Origin: Bedellia somnulentella
Lineage: Eukaryota > Arthropoda > Insecta > Lepidoptera > Bedelliidae
Assembly: GCA_963576735.1 (NCBI GenBank)
Contig: OY755170.1
Span: 18,894,875-18,958,874 of the forward strand
Direction of reading: 5' to 3'
DNA: 64,000 nt
The notes under the pieces were generated by a model. The model did no database searches, had not been told where the DNA came from, and was given only the letters and a program-made list of their open reading frames with translations. Below are positions 34,718 through 45,302 of the stretch, one piece after another. Both the position numbers and the translations under genes were made by a program. Each line of letters begins with the position of its first letter. The stretch's first letter is position 1.

Positions 34718-36018
34718 CTACAATCAATATTTAGTTGTCAATTGGTAAATAATCGAAATAACATATGAGTGATCAAGTCAAATGTACATCAAAAACTTAT
34801 CAATTGAAACTACCTTTCTACAAACTACATTTCATAAACTTTCAAATCCATCGTACTAACGTTGACTACATTCCATTACCTTTTTTAATCATAACAATCA
34901 CATCACCTTACCAACTCGATCATACCACACACAGCGATGACTACATAGAATTCTTCACGCCATATATGTATGCAACGTTATCTCTTCCATCGCCGTACCA
35001 AAACATACGCAAATATCAGCCTAGCAACAGCCATCTGAGAACACCTTCCTTTACCTAAATTCTTAGTTTCATACTTCAGTAAACCTCACTTTCATGTTTT
35101 TCAATAATATCAATTCATTTGACTTTACTAACAGATTTCCTTTCATTTCCACCATGCTTATTTAATATTTTCTTTAACAATACACCACAATAATCCACTT
35201 CGTTTCTTTGACAGTATGAACATTATTTTGAAAAACAAAATTACTTTATCACAAATACTACATAGCTCAGACTGGCTAACAAAACATTTAATGCAAACCT
35301 TTTTTTTATGTAACATAGTTCACATCGTATATCTTACTATATTATTCTCGCATAGTAACTATCTTTTCAACGTTAATTTAAAATGATTCGTAAGCGCACT
35401 AAGAATAGTAAAATTATATTATATTGTTATACAGTTTCTAATTACTAAAGATTTTAACTGAATTAATAAAAAATCCCTAAATAATGAAATTACTTCTACT
35501 TCTATTTTAATTTATACGAATGATAGATTAATCTTAAAATTAACTATCGATAAAACTAAACCTTAAATTCAATGTCACTTTATTCACACACGGACACAAT
35601 TAATATTCTTATAATTCAGCCACTGAAAGATTTTCTTGCCAATGAAAGACATCCATATGAGGGTCACTTCATCTGAGATACGTCAGCTAGAGTCCATACT
35701 GGTATGTTTGGGATATTCTTGTGGGATTTTCCTTTTCATTATAATGATGTTTAAATGTTAGTCTTTGAAATAACTTTTCTTTAGCGAGCTTCTAGGTTTC
35801 ACCTTAAACGGATATTGGTTGGTGTGGTGTCATATTATAACTGCGAGCCCAAGTCACTATCTACATATTTGTCGAAATGTTTTATTTAGCACTTATAGTA
35901 TTTTTCTTAAAACTTGTTATTTTCAAAGTTATTATACGTTCACTTCAACACGTAATAAAAAACATATTTCTGTACTCGTGCGCAGCGCAGCCGCGTGGCC
36001 GCACTGGCAGTGTCGCCA

Positions 36019-36143
36019 TGCAATATATGAATTAAGACACGTGTTTGCTCGTTGGATATACGTTTATTACTGCTAAATACTTATGACTAACTTACAATAT
36101 ATAATGGCAAGAGGGGGACAAGATGCACTCACACTACACTACA
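36019..36143 (-). repeat. 5' LTR (minus-strand sense)
   Basis: 125 bp, TGCAATATATG...ACTACACTACA on the plus strand. The putative primer-binding site is just left of it at 36003-36018. Confidence 0.8.
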
Positions 36144-36345
36144 GGGGATCGCACCCGCGACCTCCGAACCCAGAAGCTATGCACCTAACCACTCGGCCAC
36201 GGACGTCGTCAGATTTACATGATGAGCATAAATGTTTAATTCTTAGTCTTGTATGTTATTTATATGTGTATTATATAAGGTTAAATATATCGCTGAGTTA
36301 GTATCCCAAAATACGAGTCTTACTTAGTTTAGGGCAACCTTGATC
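36144..36345 (-). mobile_element. SINE-B pieces interrupted by the LTR element
   Basis: 36148-36200 is a reversed tRNA-like head (ATCGCACCCGCGACCTCCG, CCACTCGGCCACGG). Its continuation lies left of the LTR element at about 33400-33452 (AAATATTGCCCTCAGC), matching AGCAACATTTTT of the 32.2-kb copy. Further right (36280-36345), GCTGAGTTAGTATCCC is the body of a second, head-to-tail SINE-B fragment. Confidence 0.65.
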
Positions 36346-36664
36346 TGTTCGAAATTTATTGTTCGAAAGTTAAACTGGATTTCAGATCATCATCCCATGA
36401 GCACCGTTATAAAGGGAGGTCATTTATGTTTATTATGATTTAACAATTCATAGTGTGGGTAGTATCCAGTATCGGCATTATTCCTTTGTTTCTTCTGCAA
36501 AGGAGTTCTCAGATAAAGGATCCTTAGAATTAATTTCTAAGAAAAGAAAGTATGAGTGACAACGTGACAGTATCCGCACTTAGAGTTCAATATGATAGGA
36601 GGATACCTAATAAGTAGAACGTGTATTAGCTTTAACTTTAAAGGTTTTGTTTGTTGAAAACTAT

Positions 36665-37971
36665 CAGTCGTTTCTATGAAGTGTCGGTCAAATAACACCA
36701 TGCATATTGTTACGGTGCAATGAAGAGTTTTCTATTCCATTTTATATATGCAATGCGTACTAACGGGGTATCCAAAACTCTCTGCAACTTTTAAAAGTTG
36801 AATGAATTTAATAGTATAATTTTAAAAGTTCTGTCCCTAAGTGACTTCAAAACATGCACACAATTATATTGGTGCTGTGTAGTGTCGGCATAGAATAGCA
36901 CAACCCCATCTCTTCCCGTGGGTGTCGTAAAAGTCGACTAAGGGAAAAGGGTTTTTTCATCTTCGCCCCTACACCAATCCAAGGTCTGCCGTGCCGAGGG
37001 ATGCGTGGCCAGGGGTGAGCCTGGTCGTTAGCGTGCCGCCGTCCCGGAGCCTGGTGAACTCCGGCTACTAAATAACTTTACCTAGTCAAGCGGGGCTCTG
37101 GCTAGGCGGACAGTTTACTTCCCTTGCTTTTCGTGGGGTCCAAATGTGTTTCGCAACAAAAATTAAACACGATGGCGGCGATATGGCTCGCCACCTATCA
37201 CGCCGTGGTTCCTCGCGGGGCGAAAAGTGGGCTAAAGAGACCCGCTTTGGTACGATGAATGTGTGTGGAGGGATGCATGAAAAATTAGATGAAGTATGTT
37301 TGATTATGGAAGAAAGAAAACTAGATTTTCTGTGTGTAAATGAAACGAAGCGCAAGGAAAAAGAGGTTTCACAACTTGGCCCATTTACAGCTATCTGGTC
37401 GGGAGTTGCCGAGAGTGACAGAGCTTGCCAAGGCGTGGGACTTCTGATATCTGAAAGGATGGCTAAGTGCATGAAAGATTATGCGTGTGTGAGTCCAAGG
37501 CTCCTATGGATAAAGGTGAAGGTAGGGCTTGTCCGGATGCGCTTAATTTGCGTGTATGCTCCGGATATGTCCAGATCACTATCCGAGAGGGAGGAGTTTT
37601 GGAATCTGTTAGACGATGTTGCGAATGGGTGTGATGAAAATGAGTAAATTGTTATGTTAGGAGATTTTAATGGTTGGGTTGGTGTGTCACGCAACGGTTG
37701 TGAAAGAGTTTTAGGAAAGTTTGGTGATAAAAGAGTGAACGAGAATGGTGAGAAAGTGATTGATGTATGTTTGGAGAGGAATCTTTGTGTTACGAACACG
37801 TTGTTTGAACACAAAGATATACTATTAAATTCATTCAACTTTTAAAAGTTGCAGAGAGTTTTGGCTACCCCGTTAGTACGCATTGCATATATAAAATGGA
37901 ATAGAAAACTATTCATTGCACCGTAACAATATGCATGGTGTTATTTGACCGACACTTCATAGAAACGACTG
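36665..37971. mobile_element. 154-bp inverted repeats enclosing an RTE 5' half
   Basis: Left arm 36665-36818 and right arm 37818-37971 are inverted copies with about 2 mismatches in 154 bp, starting CAGTCGTTTCTATGAAG. Between them are ~54 bp of unassigned sequence and the RTE fragment. The near identity indicates recent origin or homogenisation. No matching 8-bp flanking duplication was found, so the superfamily is unknown. Confidence 0.85.
36873..37817 (+). pseudogene. RTE LINE 5' UTR and endonuclease domain, 3' half missing
   Basis: Starts with GCTGTGTAGTGTCGGCATAG, the RTE 5' end. Open frames at 37144-37647 and 37648-37845 encode an APE-like (EEP) endonuclease: TMNVCGGMHEKLDEV (N motif), DFLCVNETKRKEKE (catalytic Glu), LICVYAPDMSR, and VMLGDFNGWVG (Asp-x-Asn), then TNTLFEHKD at the junction. 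One TAA at 37645-37647 interrupts the frame. The endonuclease C-terminal His motif and the whole reverse transcriptase are absent because the sequence runs into the inverted-repeat arm at 37818. Normal RTE insertions lose the 5' end, so losing the 3' end means later deletion or capture. Confidence 0.85.
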
Positions 37972-38210
37972 AACGCTTTTTTATACGTAGACTTTTCATT
38001 ACTTCATAGATTCAATCCTCAGCAATACTGGCATACTGAACTCAATTTTGGCGAAAGTATGGTTTAAGTTCATTCTGCTTAACTACGTCTAAATCTTCCT
38101 TTAAGGTTTAAAATACACAAAAAAATACCCGTTGAGTATTATACCTCTTAATATACCACTTCCCCAACTACACTATTAAAGTAAATTTTACTTGCAGCTT
38201 CATTGGCTAA

Positions 38211-39142
38211 TCTATACTTATAATAAATCTGTAGAGAGGTCAATTCTGTACATGAAATATATTTTGAAAATAACTATCAGGAGGTGATTAGTGATCGATA
38301 TTAATGCAAAAAATGCAATTAGTAAAATTTTTGTCTGTCTGTCTGTTTGTATGTTCCTTGTGGAAACAAAAACTACTGGTCGGATTTTAACGAAACTTGG
38401 CACAATTATTATTTATACTTCGGGGCAGATTATAGAATACTTTTCAGCATGGTAGTAAAGGTGAATTTTGGGAAATTTTGGGAAAAACGGGAGAAGTTAC
38501 TCCATTTTTAAGATTCCGTCGCATGTGCAGCCTTAATTATTGAAATTACATAGAAATAACGTATTACGAAAAAATCTTCGTAAACTTGTCTAAAAAATAT
38601 TTCACAACAGCATATGTCTATCTTTTATGGTTGACTCACAATAGCACATGTAACTCCTGATAGCTTAGCAGTTCGGAGCATTCTGTTTATATTTGTTTAC
38701 TATTACCTTTATAATAATCTCATTCATTCCTAATTTAGAAATGTTAACATCATAACCTATTAAATAAAAAAAGAATCATAGAAATCGGTACAGAAACACC
38801 GAAATTATACATGAAATGAGCCGTCGCGCCCGTAACCAAAACCAAATCCTTACTAATTTATATATTACATACTTGATGGCGCCAGTAGTTGCAAGACTTT
38901 TTAGATTGTTATGAATACTTTATAGCGTTTTACTTAATTTCAACTCAACCTGAAATTTTGCTTAATAACGGAGATATTTAATCGTTCATCAAAGCGCATT
39001 CAAAATCACAAAGATACACAGTTCAGGAGTGCTATAAATTCCGATCATTGCGCTAAATTTCACAAAGCTTGAGCAGTGATTGAAGAAACCTCGGATATTT
39101 AAAAAACAACGTTACCCGTGCGAAGCTGGGCCGATCCACTAG
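38211..39142 (+). mobile_element. Non-autonomous Helitron-like element with (TCTG)n
   Basis: TCTATACTTATAATAAATCTG after an A at 38210; ends GTGCGAAGCTGGGCCGATCCACTAG before a T at 39143. A short (TCTG)n microsatellite lies at ~38333. Interior is non-coding and shared with the copies at 42.06-43.67 kb. 932 bp. Confidence 0.8.
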
Positions 39143-39153
39143 TCTTCAATAAG

Positions 39154-39360
39154 ATGTCAGTTTCAAACGCCGATGTGGGTTTAGGTCACCGAACCGTCAA
39201 TCCGGGCGAGCCTCGTAGCACTCAGGGATATATCGTTGTAAATCCTGCAGATAGCCAAGTTACGGGTCACAGTTCCGGTTATATTGATACGTCTATCACA
39301 ATACGAGTCATATTAATTTTTTACAGCATATTATTCTGTGTTATCCAAATAATTTTATAA
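39154..39360 (+). CDS. Unrecognised 68-residue protein with C-terminal membrane segment
   Basis: ATG at 39154, stop TAA at 39358-39360. The first ~47 residues are hydrophilic and rich in Gly, Asn, Ser and Pro (e.g. GLGHRTVNPGEPRSTQGYIV), with balanced codon use unlike the AT-driven open stretches elsewhere. The last ~20 residues (ITIRVILIFYSILFCVIQII) form one hydrophobic helix, so the protein would be tail-anchored. AAATAAAA at about 39435 could serve as polyadenylation signal. It starts 12 bp after a Helitron end, so the true start or an upstream exon may be displaced. I do not recognise the family; it may be a host exon, a captured gene fragment or chance. Confidence 0.35.
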   Translation: MSVSNADVGLGHRTVNPGEPRSTQGYIVVNPADSQVTGHSSGYIDTSITIRVILIFYSILFCVIQIIL

Positions 39361-39834
39361 ACATTGTATAATTGGGTGGCACGGGTGGTACAACCTGTTA
39401 ATCGTGTTTAAATTTTGTTAAAGTGTTTGTGAGAAATAAAAGGTGATACAAGAAAGAAGTTACAATCTTGCGTCCGAGTGAGCTCTCTGAGGCGATTAAG
39501 AGTTAAATAGGTAAGTTATCCTGAACAATAACTCTCCAGTTAGTATCGCAAACTTCTAACAACAACTACTTTGCTATTTACGCATCATTTGCGGTGCAAA
39601 GTTTACTTAACAACTGACTGTGATGGTGACAGTAGCTAATTGCAGGGAACTTCCGTTTACCATACCGCTCGGTGACTCTCTATTCATTATTAGTAATTCT
39701 TAATTAAGCATTCATTCCTCTATAAAATAATTGGCAGGAACAAGAACGTTCGTAAGTTTTTTTTGTAAGGATGCAATGTTAACTGAACGACAAAATTTGT
39801 TAATTTTTGGGGTTTCATAGACGAATGGCAAAAA
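39361..39834. other. Spacer, nothing recognised
   Basis: Possible 3' UTR of the preceding ORF to about 39440, otherwise featureless. Confidence 0.3.
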
Positions 39835-40430
39835 CAAAACTCTATTAGTTTCGTCATTTCTCTCTGCCTGTCTGTCTGTCCTTGTGTCACAGCAATGTAT
39901 TACCGAAACTATTGAGACTACGTGTTTGAAAATGGTAGGTAAGGCGGTTAACACATTGCCCTGCATGATGCAGCGTAACGCGTGGATGCTTGTTCCTTCG
40001 TTGCTTGGAAGTATATCCGTTTGTATAGAAAAAACGCACAGTGCAACACATTGATAATGCATCCACGCGCGTTCATGCAGAGCACGCGCATACATGCTGA
40101 GAAACACGCACCTGCGCGTGTAGGCGCGGGGCGAGACTCAAGGTATGGCACACCTTATCAAGCAGTGCCGCGCGAGTTTTTAGTACTGCAGTACATCACA
40201 GAGAAAGGCTTTGAATGAAATGAGAGCCGCCGTGCGTGAATCTACAAGATGCATCTACGCGCGTGAGTGCGTAAAAAACCCGCACGATAATGCAGATCTG
40301 CACTCACTCAGGTATGCGCGCAGGTGCGTCCATACACAACATACAGCATCATGCGGAGCAGTGTGAGAACTAGGATTTCTGTTTTCTCGAACTATTTTTT
40401 CTATTGAGGTACGGAACCCTGAAAAGTTAT
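39835..40430. repeat. GC-rich repeat block with inverted TE-family ends
   Basis: Left edge has CTGCCTGTCTGTCTGTCC (reversed GACAGACAG block) and right edge GGTACGGAACCCTGAAAAG, both from the family complete at 24.5-25.1 kb but in opposite orientation. Between them is a GC-rich core where variants of GATGCATCCACGCGCG recur (about 39980, 40058, 40250). Open stretches here on both strands (39712-40218) are by-products of the high GC content. Confidence 0.5.
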
Positions 40431-40856
40431 TATTATTAACATAGAATCACATTGATTAGTAACAACAACTTATAATCAATAGATAACCTAAAAGGTAAAA
40501 TTTGCATCAGTCTAACAAGTATCTAATTGTGAAAAAATATTTTAAGTTTTGTGATTATAATTCTAATCTTGAACTTATATTGAAAAACACAATAGTTGAA
40601 ATATGATCTAGAACTTTACTTACATAGTATTTAATTTTACAAAAACAAATGCACTTGTTTAAAGAGATGAAATACGCTTTTAAAAAAATCAGTGTGTCGA
40701 TCGACGTGTCTGACAGTCGGTTTCTTATTTTGGTAACTATTCGGTGGCGTATATCAAGAAAAATTCGACGAACTTGGGGAAGAATTTACACGACAAAACA
40801 TAATGATTTCTTATTCGAATATTTAGTAATTAGTCATGATACATGATACAAGACAT
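40431..40856. other. AT-rich spacer, nothing recognised
   Basis: No gene or repeat recognised. Confidence 0.3.
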
Positions 40857-41230
40857 GACGACATGATAGTCCAATGGGTAGAACACCCGCCCGAAAACAT
40901 ATAGGCGTGAGTTCAAATCCTGGGTCGGGCCTACACCAATTTGTCTTTTCTAAAGTCATATGTGTGGTTAATTTATCATGGTTGTTAACGGTGAGGGAAA
41001 ACATCGTGAGGAATCCCACATGGCTAAATTTTACTTAGTCATGTGACAGTGTATTCGTACAAAACGGCGATAGGCCTGCGGCCTAACACGTGAATACACT
41101 GTCCAAGCAAAACCTGGGTACCTGCTTTGGACACTAGATGGCGCTGTCATGTGGTGTTCAGAAGTATTGGTACCTCTGCCAACCCCTTCGGGTATAAACA
41201 ACGTGAACTTTTATGTTTATGTTATGTTAG
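40857..41230 (+). mobile_element. SINE-C copy, full length
   Basis: Head ACATGATAGTCCAATGGGTA (A-box region) and GTGAGTTCAAATCCTGG (B box), body with TTTATCATGGTTGTTAACGG, AGTCATGTGACAGTGTATTC, AAAACGGCGATAGGCCTG and AACCCCTTCGGGTATAAAC, then a TTTATGTTATGTTA pentamer tail. Best plus-strand reference copy; the 34.3-kb copy matches it in reverse. Confidence 0.9.
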
Positions 41231-41396
41231 TATTCAGTGCCTCGAGAATTCTCGAGGCGCGGTATTTTTTCTCGTCTCGAACCAATGCAAATTTCTCGAT
41301 GCTTCTCAAGTTCCAGACTTCTCGAGCAGAAACTCTAGTGAGAATCGTCTAAACTGTAAATTATCATGTATCTATGTATATATATTTATTGTATAT

Positions 41397-41655
41397 ATTT
41401 ACATACATACATACATACATATACTCACGCCATTAATTCCCATTGGAGTAGGCAGAGACTATCGATCGCCACTTCGTACGATCCTGACAAACCTCTCTAG
41501 CTTCGTTTACATCCATCAATCTTTTCATACATGCTCTTTTATTCTTCATACTTCGGACGCCAGCCTTTTTGAGCACACTCTCAATTTGGTCCAAGTGTGT
41601 TCTCCGTGGTCGTCCTCTACTAACATTACCATCCACACTAGCTCTATATTTATTG
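41397..41655 (-). pseudogene. RTE LINE C-terminus and 3' tail
   Basis: Minus strand encodes RGRPRRTHLDQIESVLKKAG, then EAREVCQDRTKWRSIVSAY and stops at the natural end, followed by CCAATGGGAATTAATGGCGT and a (TATG)n tail. About 67 codons are open. 5' truncated. This is the best-preserved RTE terminus here and defines the 3' end that SINE-A resembles. Confidence 0.88.
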
Positions 41656-41667
41656 TATGTATATTTA

Positions 41668-41925
41668 TGCTGTGTAGTGTCGGCTTAGAATAGCACTACC
41701 CCATTTCTTCCGGTGGGTGTACGTAAGAGGCGACTAACGGTATCGGGGCTTTTAAGGGATTTTTGGGCGATGCGGTTGGAGACCCATCACCAACAACCTT
41801 TATTTTACCATCTTATCCCCACTCAACTTTCCAAACGTGGCTGAGGAATTTCGAATTCCTTAGCTCTGGCTACCCCTTCTAGGGATTTATAGCCGTGAGT
41901 ATATGTATGTATGTATGTATGTATA
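41668..41925 (+). mobile_element. SINE-A copy, full length
   Basis: Complete from TGCTGTGTAGTGTCGGC to a TATGTATGTATG tail; GTATATTTAT occurs just before the head and a similar GTATATATTTATTTAT follows the tail, a probable degenerate target duplication. Confidence 0.9.
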
Positions 41926-42057
41926 TATTTATTTATGCATTGTATTGTAATGAAACTATGTATGTGGCTTTCTTTATTAGTATTTATATTGATTGTTATT
42001 TATATTGATCTAAAGTAGAACATAATTTAATGTTTCAAATTATTTGTATTATACTCT

Positions 42058-42176
42058 TCTATACTTATAATAAATCTGTAGAGAGGTCGATTCTGTACAT
42101 GAAATATATTTTCAAAATAACCATCAGGTGGTGATTAGGGATCGATACTGATGCCAAAAATGCAATCAGTAAAATT

Positions 42177-42242
<66 letters not shown>

Positions 42243-42702
42243 GGTTTGTATGTTCCTTATGGAAACAAAAACTACTCGACAGATTTTAACGAAACTTGGT
42301 ACAATTATTCTTCATACACCTGCGCAGGTTTTTGTATACTTTCCAGCAGAGTAGTAAAGGGGAATTTTGGGAAATTTTGGGAAAACGGGAGAAGTTACTC
42401 CATTTTTTAAGCTTCCGTCGCGTGTGCAGCCTCAATGGTTAAACTTAAATAGAAATCATGTGTGACGGAAATATTCTTTATAAAATTATCAAAAAAAAAT
42501 CCTCGACAGTTTATGTCTATCTTTTACGGTTGACTCACAATAACACATGTAACTCCTGATAGCTTGGCAGGTCAGAGCATTCTGATTATAATTGTTTACT
42601 CTTACGTTTATGATACTCTCATTCATCCCAAATTTAAAAAAGGTCCCATTATTACCTATTCAATAAAAAAATATCATAGAAATCGGAAGACAAACACCGA
42701 AA
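42058..42702 (+). mobile_element. Helitron-like element with (TCTG)n, 3' end missing
   Basis: Same family as 38211-39142. Starts TCTATACTTATAATAAATCTG (preceded by T rather than A) and carries a ~62-bp (TCTG)n run at 42180-42242. It stops at CAAACACCGAAA, exactly where the next copy begins, without its own CTAG end. Confidence 0.8.
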
Positions 42703-43670
42703 TCTATACTTATAATAAATCTGTAGCGAGGTCAATTCTGTACATGAAATATATTTTCAAAATAACTATCAGGTGGTGATTAGGGATTGATACTGATGCC
42801 AAAAATGCAATCAGTAAAATTTTTGTCTGTCTGTCTGTCTGTCTGTCTGTCGGTTTGTATGTTCCTTATGGAAACAAAAACTACTCGACGGATTTTAACG
42901 AAACATGGTATAATTATTCTTCATACACCTGCGCAGGTTTTTGTATACTTTCCAGCAGAGTAGTAAAGGGGAATTTTGGGAAATTTTGGGAAAACGGGAG
43001 AAGTTACTCCATTTTTTAAGCTTCCGTCGCGTGTGCAGCCTTAATGGTTAAACTTACATAGAAATCATGTATGATGGAATATTTTTCATAAAATTATCTA
43101 AAAAAAAATCCTCAACAGTTTATGTCTATCTTTTACGGTTGACTCACAATAAGTGGTGTAATTCCTGATAGCTTAGTAGTTCGGAACATTCTGATTATAT
43201 TTGTTTACTCTTACGTTTGTAAACCTCTCACTCATCCCTAATTTAAAAAAGGTAACATTATTACCTATTCAATAAAAAAAGAATCATAGAAATCGGTAGA
43301 GAAACACCGAAATTATACATAAAATAAGCCATCGCGCCCTTGACCAAAACCAAATCTTTACTAATTTACATAATAACATACTAGATGGCGCCAGTAGTTG
43401 CATCCTACATCACGTAATGATTTATTTTTTAGATTGTTATAAATACTTCATAGCGTTTTATTCCAAAATTTTGCCAATAAAGGGAAATACTGAACCGTTC
43501 ATTAAAGCGCATTCAAAATCACCAAACCACACTGTTTAGGGAGTGCTATAAATTTAATAAATTGAAAACATTGCACTGAATTTCACAATGCTTGAGCAGT
43601 GACTGAAGAAAGAAACCTCAGATATTTAAAAAAACAACGCTACCCGTGCGAAGCTGGGACGATCCACTAG
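42703..43670 (+). mobile_element. Helitron-like element, complete, joined to previous copy
   Basis: TCTATACTTATAATAAATCTG to GCTGGGACGATCCACTAG, with T following. Shorter (TCTG)n at about 42825-42852. Very similar to the preceding copy over the shared part. Confidence 0.85.
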
Positions 43671-43673
43671 TCT

Positions 43674-43992
43674 ATAATATGTGAAGAGATCTAGCTTTAG
43701 CTCTAGGCTAAGATTATGTGCGTGTTGTCTGTGTGTGTGTGTGTGTGTGTGTATGCGAGTGCATGTGTATTGAAATTAGTTCTAAGTTAGTTTTAAGTGT
43801 AGTGGTCAGTGCTGAAAATCGGAGCTATCTGCTTGTAGTGGATAGACCGAGCTCTGTACCATTTTGTCTTTTATTTTGCTTTTATATGCTATTGTTCGCT
43901 TCGTTAATACTTATTTCTTATTGTTTGTTATCATGTCACCATTTTTTTGTATGTGTTAAAGACAAATAAAATCTTTTATTATTATTATTAAA
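43674..43992 (+). mobile_element. LINE 3' UTR fragment (CR1/Daphne-like) with (GT)n
   Basis: A (GT)n run at 43731-43752, then GTGCTGAAAATCGGAGC (the conserved UTR hairpin motif) and AAATAAAATC followed by a (TTA)n tail. Like the 15.1-kb and 51.1-kb UTRs in layout. The coding part is absent. Confidence 0.55.
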
Positions 43993-44427
43993 TTACTTAA
44001 AGGGTTGAAGTAAAACATTTTGTTATACGAAACAAAATAAAATAAGAACATTGAAATCGTACATGCCAAATAGGTCTTTAAAAATAACATTGAGATAAAA
44101 CTCCTAAATAATAAAACTCCCCTAGGTAAAATTCGATGCTCCCCCCAACTCTTGAAATAAGAACGGAAGAAATGTATTTAAAATATATGTTGTAGATCTC
44201 AATAAAAACTAAAAACGAAAAGTGGTTTGAACAAAATATATTCTCAATTTTTTGAGATCCCGTTGTATAAAACTGCAAATGTATCTTTGCGTTTTTAAGA
44301 AACAATAAGAAAAACAAATATAAGTTTGCGTTTTTAAACTAGCTTAAAAAATACATACATTTTCAATCACTTTTGGTTGTTGGCCGGCACTTTTGAATTT
44401 GGCCCAATATGGCGGATCTCCTTTACC
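43993..44427. other. AT-rich spacer, nothing recognised
   Basis: No gene or repeat recognised. Confidence 0.3.
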
Positions 44428-44530
44428 GCACATATGACTTTAGAAAAGACAAATTGGTGTAGGCCCGACCCGGGAATTGAACCCTTATTGTCTGCTCGAT
44501 CAGAGGTGTTCTACCCATTGAGCTATCACA
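44428..44530 (-). mobile_element. SINE-C head fragment
   Basis: ACATATGACTTTAGAAAAGA, GTGTAGGCCCGACCCGGG and GTTCTACCCATTGAGCTATC are the reversed tRNA-like head and start of the body. The tail part is missing. Confidence 0.8.
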
Positions 44531-44955
44531 GTTTAACTTACCAGAAATAACTAAACTTATGTCATTAATAACGGGGACTTTATGGAAAATTAATTAAAAA
44601 AATATTATAACATTCCTTTCTCAGAGCTCATTTCCCTCATAAAAGAAATCCATATAAGTCAGATAAATAAATGATTAAGCCTCGAATTAATGCTGTCGCA
44701 CTCGCACCACATAAATTATCATGGTTCTTAACATTCGTGAGTGTAAAAAGTGTTATCTAATGATATGAAATTAAAGCTATTTTTTTTCCTAATATGATAA
44801 TACATAGCTGCCTGTGAAAAAGCGGCCGCAAATTAGGGTTGCCATCTGTTAAAAATGCGATATATCCATATATATTTCACAAACTGTGCTATTGTTTCTA
44901 TTTATATTTTATGACTTATATAATAACTATATTTATATTTTTTAAATACTTACTT

Positions 44956-45150
44956 ACTTACCTATACTCACGCCCATTATTCCCATTGGGGTAGGCAGAG
45001 ACTATCGATCGCCACTTAGTACCATCTTGAAAAACTTCTCTTGCTTCCCTTACAATTAATTATTCTATAGCATGTATGAGATGCTCTTTTATTCTTCTCA
45101 CTTCGGACCCTCGCCTTTATAAGAATGTTTTTTTATTATCTGATCTAGAT
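44956..45150 (-). pseudogene. RTE 3' end (in left arm)
   Basis: CCATTGGGGTAGGCAGAGAC, TCGATCGCCACTTAGTACC and TTCTTCTCACTTCGGACCC are the reversed RTE terminus. Confidence 0.75.
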
Positions 45151-45302
45151 AAGTTTTACGTAATTAATATAATGGAAAATCACTAAAAATAATAAAATAT
45201 TGATTTTAAAATAAAAATTGCTCAAGTGAACAGGAAAAATGTGTACGTATTAAAACAAAATTTTGTTTATGTCTTATTTTTCACGAAAGAAAATATATAC
45301 GC

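Larger units (their letters stand above)
33457..36143 (-). mobile_element. Non-autonomous LTR retrotransposon, 2.7 kb, 4-bp TSD
   Basis: Two 125-bp long terminal repeats in the same orientation bound the element: 33457-33581 and 36019-36143, about 85% identical by eye and both starting TG and ending CA. On the minus strand the upstream LTR is followed by TGGCGACACTGCCAGT, a plausible tRNA primer-binding site, and the downstream LTR is preceded by GCAAAGGGGGAAGG, a polypurine tract. GGGG flanks both ends (33453-33456 and 36144-36147). Internal DNA shows no gag, protease, integrase or reverse transcriptase, so it is a LARD/TRIM-type element. Superfamily cannot be assigned. It contains a SINE-C and interrupts a SINE-B. 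Confidence 0.8.

Noticed and set aside
34765..35058. 97-codon frame inside the LTR element
   Set aside because: On the strand opposite to the element's sense, without any retroelement motif.
37086..37838. Two minus-strand frames (119-128 codons)
   Set aside because: They are antisense shadows of the RTE endonuclease frame.
39712..40218. Overlapping frames on both strands
   Set aside because: They arise from the GC-rich repeat block; no recognisable domain, and both strands are equally open.
41127..41693. 188-codon open frame on the plus strand
   Set aside because: It crosses a SINE-C tail, a reversed RTE end and the start of a SINE-A, so it is a chance frame across three unrelated elements.
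42151..42354. Frame with repeated LSVC
   Set aside because: Translation of the (TCTG)n microsatellite in a Helitron, not a cysteine-rich protein.
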